Source: Nostoc sp. KVJ3 (GTDB lineage Bacteria; Cyanobacteriota; Cyanobacteriia; Cyanobacteriales; Nostocaceae). Taken from it: DNA of 64,000 nucleotides. Under the pieces are notes generated by a model that was not told the DNA's origin, did not search any database, and was given only the letters and a program-made list of their open reading frames with translations. The position numbers and the translations under genes were made by a program. The stretch is taken from positions 1,302,001 through 1,366,000 of the forward strand of contig NZ_WWFG01000002.1 in the NCBI RefSeq assembly GCF_026127265.1, written 5' to 3'. This document shows, piece by piece, positions 8,660-18,148 of the stretch; within the stretch, counting starts at the first letter, position 1, and each line of letters opens with the position of its first letter.

Positions 8660-9367
8660 CTATAAATTTGAACCCTTCAGCCAGCTTTTTTTGCGTTGTG
8701 ACAACAGATAAAGCCCAGCAATTAAAGCAAGTCCAAGTGTGGCAGAGGGTTCAGGTATTGTTTTTACATCATCGTAATTATAAGTGACTTTGATACCTGC
8801 TTTGGCATAAGTATCAATATAGGATATAATATTGCCCGATCCTATAACTTGTGAGTCGGCTATAGCTGAGAACAAAAAGTTGACGTTGCCATTACCAATG
8901 AAAGATTGCAAAAATTGCGTATCAGTGAAAGACTGATTACCAGATTGTGTGGCAGTTAAGTTAGAAAGAGTTTTTCCAGATGTGCCACTAAAATCAATGA
9001 TGCCGTCATATTTAGCAACTTGGTAACTGGAAATATATTGTGGATTCAGCGCCAATAAAGATTGATTATTTAGTTGTAAGTTCAATTGACTGCCAAGATT
9101 TACTGTGGTTTGTCTTGCGTTTGGACTCCTGTTTTCAAAACCTGCATTTCCAAGGATGTCCCCGGTAAATTCTATCGTTACACCTTGGAGTGTGCCTAGA
9201 GATGAGTCAAATTTTTGGACGCTCAAAGGTGAATCAATGATATCTGTCAAATCGTAATTACTAAAACTGCTGTAAGAGAGAGAAGCTGCATTAGCTGCTC
9301 CAGATGTTGCAACAATTCCTGCCAAAGTTGTAGCAGCAGCTAGAGTGTTTAATAGTTTTGTTGTCAT
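8660..9367 (-). CDS. PEP-CTERM protein (choice-of-anchor E type)
   Basis: A 235-residue exported protein. The signal peptide covers residues 1-27 (ending GAANA). There is a beta-rich body with LGTLQGVTIEFTG and VNFLFSAIADS. The tail IPEPSATLGLALIAGLYLLS then QRKKS is a PEP-CTERM sorting signal: PEP motif, hydrophobic helix, basic end. The body looks like the cyanobacterial choice-of-anchor E group, which is exported and exosortase-processed with unknown biochemical role. It is monocistronic and ends at the terminator near 8580. It is unrelated in body sequence to the first PEP-CTERM protein of this window. Confidence 0.85.
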   Translation of the reverse strand: MTTKLLNTLAAATTLAGIVATSGAANAASLSYSSFSNYDLTDIIDSPLSVQKFDSSLGTLQGVTIEFTGDILGNAGFENRSPNARQTTVNLGSQLNLQLNNQSLLALNPQYISSYQVAKYDGIIDFSGTSGKTLSNLTATQSGNQSFTDTQFLQSFIGNGNVNFLFSAIADSQVIGSGNIISYIDTYAKAGIKVTYNYDDVKTIPEPSATLGLALIAGLYLLSQRKKSWLKGSNL

Positions 9368-9878
9368 GATGTGAAGATACTTTTCTAAAACGAATCATTA
9401 CGGGATCGCTAACTTATTTCTAACTCTGAAATTTGGCTTGTAGGCTTGATAAATATACGTAACTTTATGTAAAGCTTTTATATTCGATTCCTGTCAGCAA
9501 GTACACTTGTTGATTGCTATATATAAAGTTTTGGTAAGGAAAAGAGGCTTTAATAGTGGCAGTCTCATGTCGAAATACTAAGCTAGTTTTCAGAAGTAAG
9601 CTAGGTCAACGTAATTAAACATAAACCGCTCAGGAGATAGCTCCCTGACTTCTCACCAGAATATAAAGGATATGCTTACTTTCTGGTTACTATATTCATA
9701 CTCACGTACTTAATTAGGGTAGTATTGCTGCCAAAAATTGGTTCTACCATGCTTCCGTACTTATCTGTCTAAAATCATACGTAAACTTGCAAAAACTGGG
9801 CGATTCTCGCCAAAGCAAAGCTGAACTAGCATCTGAAATTGCTAACTATGTGACAAAGCTTCTGGCTAAAATAGGGCT
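9368..9878. other. Gene-free interval upstream of polA
   Basis: About 510 AT-rich bases between the start of the minus-strand PEP-CTERM gene and polA. It must hold both divergent promoters. I see no conserved small gene, RNA or repeat family here, and no ribosome site other than weak ones before polA. Confidence 0.5.
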
Positions 9879-12815
9879 ATGTCTGAAACTTTCACTTCTG
9901 TAACTGCAACACGCCCCACGTTCATCCTTGTAGATGGACACTCCTTGGCCTATCGTTCGTACTTTGCTTTTGCCAAAGGGCGAGATGGAGGACTGCGTAC
10001 CAAAGCAGGGATTCCGACGAGTATATGTTTTGGTTTTGTGAAGTGCTTGCTGGAGGTAATGGCAACACAACAGCCGCAAGCAATGGCGATCGCTTTTGAT
10101 TTGGGTGAGGCCACCTTTCGCCACGAAGCTGACGAGACTTATAAAGCCGATCGCAAGGAAACGCCGGAAGACTTCATTCCCGATTTAGCAAACCTGCATG
10201 AGTTACTGAATGGCTTCAATTTACCAATTTTTACTGCCCCTGGTTTCGAGGCGGATGATGTTTTGGGAACCTTAGCACAGCGAGTAACTGCTGCTGGGTA
10301 TAGGGTGAAGATTCTCACAGGCGATCGCGATTTATTTCAACTGATCGACTCTGACAAAGAAATCACTGTTCTGAATTTTAGTCCAGATGCCATAAAACGC
10401 TCTACAAATAGCATTACGGAATTTGAAGCAGAACAAGTCAAAGAAAAAATGGGCGTTTTGCCTTCACAAATTATCGATTTCAAAGCTCTTTGTGGTGATA
10501 AATCAGATAATATTCCTGGAGTCAAGGGAATTGGGGAAAAGACAGCAGTGCAGCTGCTAAATACCTATGGTTCCCTTGATCATATTTATGCTGCGTTAGA
10601 TGAAATTAAAGGCGCAACTCAGAAAAAACTGGCAAATGGTAAGGAAGATGCTGATAAATCTCGCTATTTGGCAACCATAGTTTTAGATGTTCCTATAGAA
10701 ATTAATTTAGAAGATTGCAAATTAAAAGGATTTGATATAAGCGTCTTATCCCCAATTTTAGAAAAATTAGAATTCAAGTCTTTTTTAGGTAGAATAAACG
10801 ACTTACAGCAACGTTTTGGTGGTCAAGTTGAAGAAAAGCCAGAAGCTAAAACAGACGCAATTAATCCTAACTCAGAATTGAAGGATGATGAAAATAATGA
10901 TTTGTGGTTTTTCAGTGCTAGTGATACAGCAGCAGTTGCACAAAAATCTATTTCTCCCATTACACCACTGATCGTCAACACTGAAGCGAAACTAACTGAA
11001 TTAGTGAAGCTTCTGCAAACATTCACTAACCCAGAGACTCCCGTTGCTTGGGACACTGAAACTACCTCTTTAGAACCAAGAGATGCTGAGTTAGTAGGAA
11101 TTGGTTGCTGTTGGGGAATGCAACCGGATGAAGTAGCCTATATTCCTGTGGGGCATAAAACTGGGGAAAATTTGCATAAAGATTTGGTGCTAGAAGCATT
11201 ACGCCCAATTCTTGAAAGTGCTGATTATCCCAAAGCTTTACAGAATGCCAAATTTGACCGCTTAGTTCTCAAGTGTCAAGGGATTAATTTGGCGGGAGTA
11301 GTGTTTGATCCGATGCTGGCAAGTTACATTCTAAATCCAGATTCAAGTCATAATTTGATGGATTTAGGACAGCGATATTTGGGATTGATAGCAAAAAGTT
11401 ATTTAGATTTAGTTCCTAAAGGCAAAACTATCGCTGATATAGATATTCCCGCCGTTGCAGATTACTGCGGTATGGATGCTTATTCTACGTTTGGTTTGGT
11501 GGAAAAATTGCGTGAGAAACTTGAGCAAATTCCAAGTTTATCTAAGCTATTAGCGGAAGTGGAACAGCCACTAGAAGAAGTTTTAGCTCAAATGGAATAT
11601 ACGGGTGTCCGTATTAATTCAGCTTATTTAAAAGAACTTTCGCAGCATTTAGAAATAGAGTTAGTCAGGTTAAAACAGGAAGCAACTGAAATAGCTGGGG
11701 AAAATTTTAACTTAGGTTCTCCTAAGCAATTGAGCCAAATCTTGTTTGAAAAATTGGGGTTAAGCACTAGGCATTCTCGCAAAATTCAAACTGGCTTTTC
11801 TACGGATGCAGCAACATTAGAAAGACTTCAAGAAGATGATAAAAGTGGTTTCGTGGAGGCGATTATTGAGTACCGCACTCTATCTAAATTAAAGTCTACT
11901 TATGTTGATGCTTTACCTGCATTGGTGCGTCCAGATACTCAACGGGTGCATACTGATTTTAATCAAGCAGCAACATCAACTGGTAGGTTATCTTCTTCTA
12001 ATCCGAATTTGCAAAATATCCCTATTCGCACAGCTTTTAGTCGCCAAATTCGGAAGGCGTTTTTGCCAGAAACTGGTTGGTTAATGGTGGCTGCTGATTA
12101 CTCCCAAATTGAATTGCGGATTTTGGCTCATTTGAGTCAAGAGCCGATATTAGTGCAAGCATATCAGCAAAATGAAGATGTTCACACTGTTACCGCGCGG
12201 TTAGTATTTGAAAAAGAAAATATAACCTCAGAAGAACGAGGGATGGCAAAAACTATCAATTTTGGCGTGATTTATGGCATGGGTTCTCTCAGATTTTCGC
12301 GTTCAACTGGGATAGATAAGAATATTGCCAACGAGTTCATTAAGCGGTTTAATGAAAGATATCCTAAAGTTTTTGGATATTTAGAGCAAGTAAAAAAAGA
12401 AGCGATCGCTCTTGGTTATGTAGAAACTATTCTCGGTCGTCGTCGTTATTTTGACTTTACTAATAACAGTTTACGCAGATTAAAAGGCAGTAATCCAGAA
12501 GACATCGATCTGAGTAAATTGAAGAATTTGGGCGCTTATGATGCGGGTTTATTACGTTCAGCAGCTAATGCACCAATTCAAGGCTCTAACGCTGATATTA
12601 TCAAAATTGCAATGGTAAGACTGCATGAGGTTTTGAAGAACTATCAGGCGCGTTTGTTGTTGCAAGTTCATGATGAATTAGTGTTTGAAATTCCCCCTGA
12701 TGAGTGGGAAGAATTACAACCACAAATTAAGTCGGTGATGGAAAATGCAGTCCAGTTAAGTGTGCCGTTGCTGGTAGAGGCGCGTGTCGGTGAAAATTGG
12801 ATGGATACGAAGTAA
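9879..12815 (+). CDS. polA: DNA polymerase I
   Basis: A 978-residue replication and repair polymerase. The N-terminal 5'-3' nuclease covers about residues 1-300, with LVDGHSLAYRSYFA, AFDLGEATFRHE, GFEADDVLGTLA and GDKSDNIPGVKGIGEKTA. The 3'-5' exonuclease domain (about 365-560) keeps WDTETTSLEPRD, QNAKFDRL and YCGMDA, so proofreading is probably active. The polymerase domain (about 600-978) has STGRLSSSNPNLQNIPIRT (motif A region), VAADYSQIELRILAHLS, RGMAKTINFGVIYGM and QVHDELVFEIP. The length is a little above that of E. coli Pol I, through a longer linker near residues 315-350. It is a single gene; an 11-bp stem-loop starts at its stop codon. Confidence 0.97.
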   Translation: MSETFTSVTATRPTFILVDGHSLAYRSYFAFAKGRDGGLRTKAGIPTSICFGFVKCLLEVMATQQPQAMAIAFDLGEATFRHEADETYKADRKETPEDFIPDLANLHELLNGFNLPIFTAPGFEADDVLGTLAQRVTAAGYRVKILTGDRDLFQLIDSDKEITVLNFSPDAIKRSTNSITEFEAEQVKEKMGVLPSQIIDFKALCGDKSDNIPGVKGIGEKTAVQLLNTYGSLDHIYAALDEIKGATQKKLANGKEDADKSRYLATIVLDVPIEINLEDCKLKGFDISVLSPILEKLEFKSFLGRINDLQQRFGGQVEEKPEAKTDAINPNSELKDDENNDLWFFSASDTAAVAQKSISPITPLIVNTEAKLTELVKLLQTFTNPETPVAWDTETTSLEPRDAELVGIGCCWGMQPDEVAYIPVGHKTGENLHKDLVLEALRPILESADYPKALQNAKFDRLVLKCQGINLAGVVFDPMLASYILNPDSSHNLMDLGQRYLGLIAKSYLDLVPKGKTIADIDIPAVADYCGMDAYSTFGLVEKLREKLEQIPSLSKLLAEVEQPLEEVLAQMEYTGVRINSAYLKELSQHLEIELVRLKQEATEIAGENFNLGSPKQLSQILFEKLGLSTRHSRKIQTGFSTDAATLERLQEDDKSGFVEAIIEYRTLSKLKSTYVDALPALVRPDTQRVHTDFNQAATSTGRLSSSNPNLQNIPIRTAFSRQIRKAFLPETGWLMVAADYSQIELRILAHLSQEPILVQAYQQNEDVHTVTARLVFEKENITSEERGMAKTINFGVIYGMGSLRFSRSTGIDKNIANEFIKRFNERYPKVFGYLEQVKKEAIALGYVETILGRRRYFDFTNNSLRRLKGSNPEDIDLSKLKNLGAYDAGLLRSAANAPIQGSNADIIKIAMVRLHEVLKNYQARLLLQVHDELVFEIPPDEWEELQPQIKSVMENAVQLSVPLLVEARVGENWMDTK

Positions 12816-12843
12816 TCAAGAGTCATAAATATTGACTCTTGAT
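12815..12843 (+). terminator. Stem-loop at the polA stop codon
   Basis: ATCAAGAGTCA (12815-12825) pairs perfectly with TGACTCTTGAT (12833-12843) across a seven-base loop. It begins in the last base of the polA stop codon. No T tract follows, so it may be an RNA 3'-end stabiliser rather than a strong terminator. Confidence 0.5.
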
Positions 12844-12969
12844 GATGCAGTTGGCAATAAGCTGTTCTACATTTAGATTGCATAAAGTAGGCGGGCAAGA
12901 TGCCCACCCCACAAGAGTTGTGTTTAATTTGGTTATGCAAATTAGATGTTTTTTTGCTTAGTTTTAGAG

Positions 12970-13374
12970 TTAACCGCCACGCTTTAGCGCTGCTTCAACT
13001 TGCTGTAATTCTTTCTCTAAACGATTTTTGAGTTTTTCGGGTACGGGACGATTTGGGTAAGAACTGTAGTGTCCAGCCAGGGAATTAAGGGCTGTTCGCA
13101 TGGTTGTAAAGGAGCCAAGTCCAGAAACAGAGTTAACTCGCTGATAGCGAGCTGAAAAGTCATTAATTTTCTGACGCGCTTCTGCTTGAACTGCTGTTTT
13201 GTCAGATGAATCTTGTGATAGATTCAGAGCTTGTCTCATCACATTGACCACAGCTAAGGTGTCTTGGCGATAATCTCCAGTTAAGCTATCTGGACTGCCA
13301 GAACAGCCGATTAAGCCGATAGATAGAACCAAAACCAGCGCAAGCAAACGCGACCAATAGCGCTTCATATGCAT
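12970..13374 (-). CDS. psb27: Photosystem II assembly lipoprotein Psb27
   Basis: A 134-residue lumenal lipoprotein that binds CP43 (PsbC) in unfinished or repairing photosystem II and keeps the manganese cluster from assembling too early. The lipobox LIGC places the lipid-bearing Cys at about residue 24. The mature protein starts SGSPDSLTGDYRQDTLAVV, the typical Psb27 opening. It is followed by a four-helix domain with ARQKINDFSARYQR and LNSLAGHYSSYPNRPVPEK. Either ATG, at 13374 or 13368, could start translation (MHMKR or MKR). The gene is monocistronic. Confidence 0.92.
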   Translation of the reverse strand: MHMKRYWSRLLALVLVLSIGLIGCSGSPDSLTGDYRQDTLAVVNVMRQALNLSQDSSDKTAVQAEARQKINDFSARYQRVNSVSGLGSFTTMRTALNSLAGHYSSYPNRPVPEKLKNRLEKELQQVEAALKRGG

Positions 13375-13554
13375 TAATTAAAAGAATACGTAAATCAACG
13401 TCTATCGTATCTTGGATTGGTAACTTGGGGATCAATTGAGGGTGAAATTTTCAACGCAGAGGAGCGCGGTGGTAAGCGCAGAGGCACGCAGAGAATTCGC
13501 TACGAATTAATTAAATGTTGTACTTAGAGTTATGGGATTAGAGGTTCAGAGGAT

Positions 13555-14253
13555 TTAATTAACTAAGTTTCTCTGCTTTAATTTCTGCAATTTGAGCATT
13601 GTAATACATATCATCAGCCACAGAAAACCGACTCCATAACCTGCAATTATATCTGTGGGCCAATGGACTCCTAAATATAGGCGGCTAATCCCAATAACAG
13701 CAATTAAAATAACTGTCAAACTGTAAATAAGTTTAGCAAAATGAGGATAGTGAGTTGCTAATTCGTAAGCAATAAAACCATAAAGTACTATAGAACCTAG
13801 TGCATGTCCGCTAGGAAAACTAAAAGATTTTTCAGAAATCAAGCGATGCCATAGTTCAGGGCGAGGTTTGGAAAAAAATAACTTTAACCCTGTATTTAAA
13901 ATGAATCCTCCTAAACAAGCAAGGACGAAAAATTTCGCTTCTTCTCGATAATGTTGCCACCAAAGTAATATTAGATTAACGCTAACAACGATGACTACTG
14001 TACTAGGATTACCAAGGCTGGTAATGAACAACATGAAATTATCTAAGCTGGGATTAGCAAACTGATGTAGCCATAACAAAAAAGTAGTATCAAATGCAAA
14101 AGCTTCTCGTTCTAAAACTTCTTCAGTTATTTTTGCTAAAACAAAAAGTATCAGCAGACAACTAGCAAGTCCAACAATACCAATTGTGGCAATTAAGGCA
14201 GCCAAACGAGGATGTATATAACGCAACCAGAAATTAGAAATTTGTCGGAGCAT
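13555..14253 (-). CDS. PAP2-family membrane phosphatase
   Basis: A 232-residue membrane protein with about five or six transmembrane helices. It has the three phosphatidic-acid-phosphatase motifs: FSKPRPELWHR (KX6RP type), SFPSGHALGS (the PSGH His), and SRLYLGVHWPTDIIAG (SRX5HX3D). It would remove phosphate from a lipid phosphate such as phosphatidate or undecaprenyl pyrophosphate. The two conserved His residues and Arg residues are intact. It is transcribed in the same direction as the DUF347 gene, 31 bases after it, so the two may be co-transcribed. Confidence 0.9.
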   Translation of the reverse strand: MLRQISNFWLRYIHPRLAALIATIGIVGLASCLLILFVLAKITEEVLEREAFAFDTTFLLWLHQFANPSLDNFMLFITSLGNPSTVVIVVSVNLILLWWQHYREEAKFFVLACLGGFILNTGLKLFFSKPRPELWHRLISEKSFSFPSGHALGSIVLYGFIAYELATHYPHFAKLIYSLTVILIAVIGISRLYLGVHWPTDIIAGYGVGFLWLMICITMLKLQKLKQRNLVN

Positions 14254-14284
14254 ACTTTGATTTTATTCATTATGCTTAAACGTA

Positions 14285-15028
14285 TCACTCAATTAGGTGA
14301 CGCACTTTTTTCTCATTTCGCACGGAAAAGAATAGGACAACTGCCAGCAGGATAAAGGCGATCGCAGAAGCATATTCCCTTGGCAGTGATAGACCGCCAT
14401 TTTTGACTGGTTTTGTCAGAAAATCTCCGAAGGTGGCTCCGAAGGGACGTGTGAAGATGAATGCAAGCCAAAATAGCAGGATATCGCTCAACTTTGTTAC
14501 ATAGTGAAGGGCAATGACAACACCAATAACGCTAGCTGTCACCAATGCGCCCTGGATGTAGCTTAGTCCTAAGTTGCTTGTGAGAAAATCACCAAAGGCT
14601 GTTCCCAAACTGTTGGAGAATACCACAGCCAGCCAGTAGGTAGTCTCTGCATCTTTTTTCACAATCGGATAAACGCTCAGATTGCGATCGCGGTAGTACC
14701 AGATGCTAAGAACGCTCAATAGACAGGCTACCAGAATAAGCGATCCCAGTGCATAGCCCAGTCCAAGAGATCGATCCATCAGGTCTGAAACTTCCGTTCC
14801 GGCTGTGGTTGTAGCGATGATGGCCGTCCAGTAAAGGGCTGGACGATATCTATCGGATTGAATTTGAAAAAACAGGAGAATAGCCAGAATAGCGAAGGTT
14901 ATGGCAAAGGCTAGGTAATACCCCAGTCCAAGAGACATTGAGATGAAGTCACCGGCTGTTTCGCCGAGTGTCGTACCGATGATCTTCATAATCCAGAAGA
15001 AAATCGTGACTTTTGCAACTTTGTTCAT
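14285..15028 (-). CDS. DUF347 / COG4705 repeat membrane protein
   Basis: A 247-residue multi-pass membrane protein made of four related repeats. Each has a G-T-x-x-G-D/E-like core: GTTLGETAGDFI near residue 18, GTEVSDLMD near 77, GTAFGDFLTSNLGL near 147 and GATFGDFLTKP near 199. This fits the DUF347 repeat family, whose transport role is not established in my knowledge. The conserved acidic residues inside membrane repeats suggest cation movement, which is inference. It is divergent from the PepSY gene across a 214-base region holding mirror-image operator repeats. The PAP2 gene follows closely. Confidence 0.82.
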   Translation of the reverse strand: MNKVAKVTIFFWIMKIIGTTLGETAGDFISMSLGLGYYLAFAITFAILAILLFFQIQSDRYRPALYWTAIIATTTAGTEVSDLMDRSLGLGYALGSLILVACLLSVLSIWYYRDRNLSVYPIVKKDAETTYWLAVVFSNSLGTAFGDFLTSNLGLSYIQGALVTASVIGVVIALHYVTKLSDILLFWLAFIFTRPFGATFGDFLTKPVKNGGLSLPREYASAIAFILLAVVLFFSVRNEKKVRHLIE

Positions 15029-15080
15029 TTTTTGACGATAAAAAATAGTAAGTCATCGTAGAGAATGTACTTTACACAGC

Positions 15081-15102
15081 AAAAGTCAAGAAATAGTCAA
15101 GA
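15081..15102 (-). promoter_or_regulatory. Tandem CTTGACT operator upstream of the DUF347 gene
   Basis: Read on the minus strand this is CTTGACT-N4-CTTGACT, two heptamers with an 11-base period. That is the usual arrangement for an OmpR/PhoB-type dimer. It lies 53 bases before the DUF347 start. TAAAGT, a possible -10, follows about nine bases on. It is a near-exact inverted copy of 15187-15208. Confidence 0.6.
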
Positions 15103-15186
15103 TTTGATTGAAAATAGAATTTTCTCAGAATAGAGATGCTAAAAATAGCTGAAATATTTCAATGGTTGATATTGAATTCAAAGCAT

Positions 15187-15208
15187 TCTTGACTACTTCT
15201 TGACTTTT
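15187..15208 (+). promoter_or_regulatory. Tandem CTTGACT operator upstream of the PepSY gene
   Basis: CTTGACT (15188-15194), four bases, then CTTGACT (15199-15205), again with an 11-base period. It ends 35 bases before the PepSY start. It matches the reverse complement of 15081-15102 at 21 of 22 positions. The nearby response regulator is the obvious candidate ligand. Confidence 0.6.
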
Positions 15209-15242
15209 GTTACTTACTGTGAAAACAGAAACCTAGAATTCA

Positions 15243-15728
15243 ATGGATTTTTCAAGTATGAGAACTTCAACAAAACTCATTTTGACAGCAGCTTGTATAG
15301 GTACTTTGGGATTCACTGGATTGTCGAGAGTGGTATTTGCAAAACAACCACAATCTTTTGTAGCAATTGCACGTCAGAATCATAATGGTATGCAAATTGC
15401 TGAAGCCAGTGATGGAGATGGTGAAAAAAATGACGATGCAGAAGAACAGCAAGAAGCAGCAAAACTGCAACCGCTAGCTAAAATTACAGCACAACAAGCA
15501 CAGCAAACTGTTGAAGCATCTGTGGGAGGTAAAGCGAAAAGTGTTAAACTCGAAAATGAAGATGGCAACTTAGTTTATTCGGTAGAAATTGGTCAGCAAG
15601 ATGTTAAGGTAGATGCTGGTAATGGCAAAGTTATCTACGCTGAAAATGCTAACGAACAAGATGAGAAGAATGAAGCTACTCGTCCCAAGAGTAGTATTCA
15701 AGTTAAAGAAACTAATGATGATAAATAA
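15243..15728 (+). CDS. Exported PepSY-domain protein
   Basis: A 161-residue protein with a signal peptide (about residues 1-33, ending VVFA; a shorter start at MRTS, 15258, is possible). Next comes a very acidic linker (SDGDGEKNDDAEEQQE). The PepSY domain is at about 78-135: ITAQQAQQTVEASVGG, KSVKLENEDGNLVYSVEI, DVKVDAGNGKVIYAE. The tail is hydrophilic. PepSY domains often occur in envelope proteins controlled by, or acting on, neighbouring two-component systems. The gene is convergent with the kinase gene (14 bases between stops) and has a tandem CTTGACT operator in its promoter. A ligand or inhibitor role is inferred. Confidence 0.82.
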   Translation: MDFSSMRTSTKLILTAACIGTLGFTGLSRVVFAKQPQSFVAIARQNHNGMQIAEASDGDGEKNDDAEEQQEAAKLQPLAKITAQQAQQTVEASVGGKAKSVKLENEDGNLVYSVEIGQQDVKVDAGNGKVIYAENANEQDEKNEATRPKSSIQVKETNDDK

Positions 15729-15742
15729 GTAGGCAATTGAAT

Positions 15743-16975
15743 TTATGGAGTTGGTAAACGCACAGTAAAACAACTACCAACTCCTAATTGACTTGTAACA
15801 CTAATTAATCCACCGTGATTTTTGGCAATAGCTTGAGCGATCGCTAGCCCTAAACCAGAACCACCTGACCAATAAGAACGAGACTGATCTGCTCGCCAAA
15901 AACGCTCAAAAACCTTGTCGATATGCTCTGGTGCAATTCCGACACCTGTATCTTGTAGGTTGACATAAAGCTGGGAACCAACACGATTAGTTTTAATTTC
16001 AACTACGCCCCCTGATGGTGTGTAATGGAGTGCATTTTCAACTAAATTAGTAAACAGTCGCGTTAATTGAATTGAATCACCTATTAGTTGAAGATTAGGA
16101 ATTAATTGAATTTTTAAATCAATTTGTTTAGCTTTGGCTTGAGGTTTATATAGTTGGATTAGGTTCTCTAATATTGACGTTAAATTGAGAGTATCCCTAT
16201 ACTGATTGGAAACTCTATCAGTGCGTGCTAGCATCAATAAGTCTTCTGTGAGGCGAGTCATCTGGTTTGTAGCGTTGGCGATCGCCTGAAACTTATCTGC
16301 ATCTTTTGGCCCTATTTCTTCTGGATATTCTAGCGGTAACTCAGCATTAATTTTGATCGCCATTAACGGACTGCGTAGTTCATGGGAAGCATCAGCAGTA
16401 AATTGTTTAAGCTTTGCAAAACTCTCTTCAATAGGTTGCATTGCTTGACGAGTTAACAAAATTCCGCCAATACTACTCAGAACCAAAGTTATAATAATGC
16501 CACCGCCTAATCCCCAGTCCAGTTTTTCAAGGGTTTCATTAAATTCTTCCAAAGATTGGCTTACCCTTACATACCCAACTAGCTCACCATTATCGCTAGC
16601 AATAATTGGTACAGTCACTACTTGGATAGGAACTTTACCAGTCTGAATTTGTACTATTTTGTTTGGTAAAAAAGGTAAGGTTAAAACAGTTTTTCCTTGT
16701 TGGGTAATCAAATTTCCTTGAGGATCAAACCACTGTAATGCTTGATGATAAGCAATTAAGTCTTGGGGACGAAAGTCACTTTCAATCGTCAGGCGACCTT
16801 TTTCAAATTCTACATTTGTAGCCGCAGCTTTCCCTATGGCTGTGAGCTTATCTGTGATTTGTTCAGTTAGACTGTGACTAAAAGCAAATCGGACTGCGAT
16901 CGCAAATATTCCCAACAGCGATGCGAACACCCCTAAGTAAGATAACAATAAACGATATCTGATTTTTTGAAACAC
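15743..16975 (-). CDS. Sensor histidine kinase
   Basis: A 410-residue membrane histidine kinase. Transmembrane helices are at about residues 12-33 and 155-175. The roughly 120-residue segment between them is an extracytoplasmic sensor. The H-box is FTADASHELRSPL, with phospho-acceptor His198. The HATPase domain has the N-box LVENALHYTPSGG, the G1 box DTGVGIAPEHIDKVFERF and the G2 box GGSGLGLAIAQAI. It lies 29 bases downstream of the response-regulator gene in the same direction, forming an operon. It probably phosphorylates that regulator. The signal is unknown; the PepSY and DUF347 neighbours suggest an envelope or metal stress. Confidence 0.93.
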   Translation of the reverse strand: MFQKIRYRLLLSYLGVFASLLGIFAIAVRFAFSHSLTEQITDKLTAIGKAAATNVEFEKGRLTIESDFRPQDLIAYHQALQWFDPQGNLITQQGKTVLTLPFLPNKIVQIQTGKVPIQVVTVPIIASDNGELVGYVRVSQSLEEFNETLEKLDWGLGGGIIITLVLSSIGGILLTRQAMQPIEESFAKLKQFTADASHELRSPLMAIKINAELPLEYPEEIGPKDADKFQAIANATNQMTRLTEDLLMLARTDRVSNQYRDTLNLTSILENLIQLYKPQAKAKQIDLKIQLIPNLQLIGDSIQLTRLFTNLVENALHYTPSGGVVEIKTNRVGSQLYVNLQDTGVGIAPEHIDKVFERFWRADQSRSYWSGGSGLGLAIAQAIAKNHGGLISVTSQLGVGSCFTVRLPTP

Positions 16976-17004
16976 ATTGTTTCTGCTATTTATATGAAAT
17001 TATT

Positions 17005-17679
17005 CTACTTTTTTCCTAGACGATAACCTATGCCATAGATATTTTCAATCAGGTCTTCGGAACTTCCAGATGCTCGAAGTTTATTCCGCAAATTTGTAAT
17101 ATGAGTTTTAATACTTCCTTCTCCCGAAGATTTATCAAAGTCCCACAATTTATCAAGAATCACCGAACGAGTGACAATTTGATTTTGATGTTTCAAAAAA
17201 TATTCTAATATCATATATTCTTTGGGAGTTAATGATATGATATTTCCTGCATAAGTAACCTTTTGAGTTGCTGGATCTAGTTGTAAATCACCGTGAATTA
17301 AAATCTGAGGGCGAATTTCTGGAGTTCTTCTAGCTAAAGCCCTGATGCGTGCTGCTAACTCTTTTAATTCAAATGGCTTAACTAAGTAATCATCAGCACC
17401 AGCATCGAGTCCGATAATTTTATCGCCTGTTGTATCTCGTGCGGTCAACATTAAAATCAGAACATTAGATGAAGCTGCGCGTAAACGCTTACATAGAGTA
17501 ATTCCATCTAATTTAGGCAGCATTAAATCTAATAAAATTAGCTCATATAATGCTGATTGCGACCATTCCCAAGCTGTCAAGCCATTAGTTGTTATATCTA
17601 CAATATGATGTTGTCGTCTTAAAAATTCGGCTAATGGTTTGGCAATGCGATCGTCATCTTCAACTATTAAAATTCTCAT
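17005..17679 (-). CDS. OmpR-family response regulator
   Basis: A 224-residue regulator. The receiver has EDDD at residues 7-10, phospho-acceptor Asp51 (LLDLMLPKLDG), Thr in LTARD and Lys in LVKPFE. The C-terminal winged helix includes LTPKEYMILEYFLKHQNQIVTR and IKTHITNLRNKL, typical of OmpR/PhoB. It is the first gene of a kinase operon. Regulators of this type bind head-to-tail repeats with an 11-base period, as found at 15081-15102 and 15187-15208. Its own upstream region (17680-17740) lacks that repeat. Confidence 0.94.
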   Translation of the reverse strand: MRILIVEDDDRIAKPLAEFLRRQHHIVDITTNGLTAWEWSQSALYELILLDLMLPKLDGITLCKRLRAASSNVLILMLTARDTTGDKIIGLDAGADDYLVKPFELKELAARIRALARRTPEIRPQILIHGDLQLDPATQKVTYAGNIISLTPKEYMILEYFLKHQNQIVTRSVILDKLWDFDKSSGEGSIKTHITNLRNKLRASGSSEDLIENIYGIGYRLGKK

Positions 17680-17741
17680 TATGCTCCACTTCTAAGTTAT
17701 TAGAGCTTGTTAAAACGAGGATGGGCTATCTTATCTATTTA

Positions 17742-17890
17742 ATACCAATTTTTTATGAAGCTGCATAGAATTCGATCCCCCCTAGCCCCCCTTAACAAGG
17801 GGGGAACCGGAAAAACATCTATCAAAGTCCCCCTTTTCAAGGGGGATTTAGGGGGATCAAGATATGTGCAACTTCACATTAAATTGGTAT
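17742..17890. mobile_element. MITE with ATACCAATTT terminal inverted repeats
   Basis: The ends are ATACCAATTT (17742-17751) and AAATTGGTAT (17881-17890), with further imperfect pairing inward (ATGAAGCTGCA against TGCAACTTCAC). The core is two GC-rich hairpins built on GATCCCCCTA and TAGGGGGATC. The same core occurs inside the GAGG-ended MITEs of this window, so different ends share one palindromic filling. The rest of 17680-18148 holds AACCGC and GCAGAG type dispersed repeats and no gene. Confidence 0.7.
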
Positions 17891-18148
17891 AAGGGTAATC
17901 TGTTATCAAAGTTAATTTTTTAACGAACCGCCATCGCCCAGAAAAGACGCAGAGAGAAGAAAAAATGCTTATTTAAATTTTTTATGAGATGTAGCAATTC
18001 TAAATCATTTATAAACTTCCTTCATTCGTGCCTTGGCGCTCTTGGCGACTTGGCGGTTCGATAATTTTTAAATTAATTTATTGAACCGCAGAGGCGCAGA
18101 GAACACAGAGAGAAGAGGAATTTTTAATCCACCTTGCAAGGGGTACTC

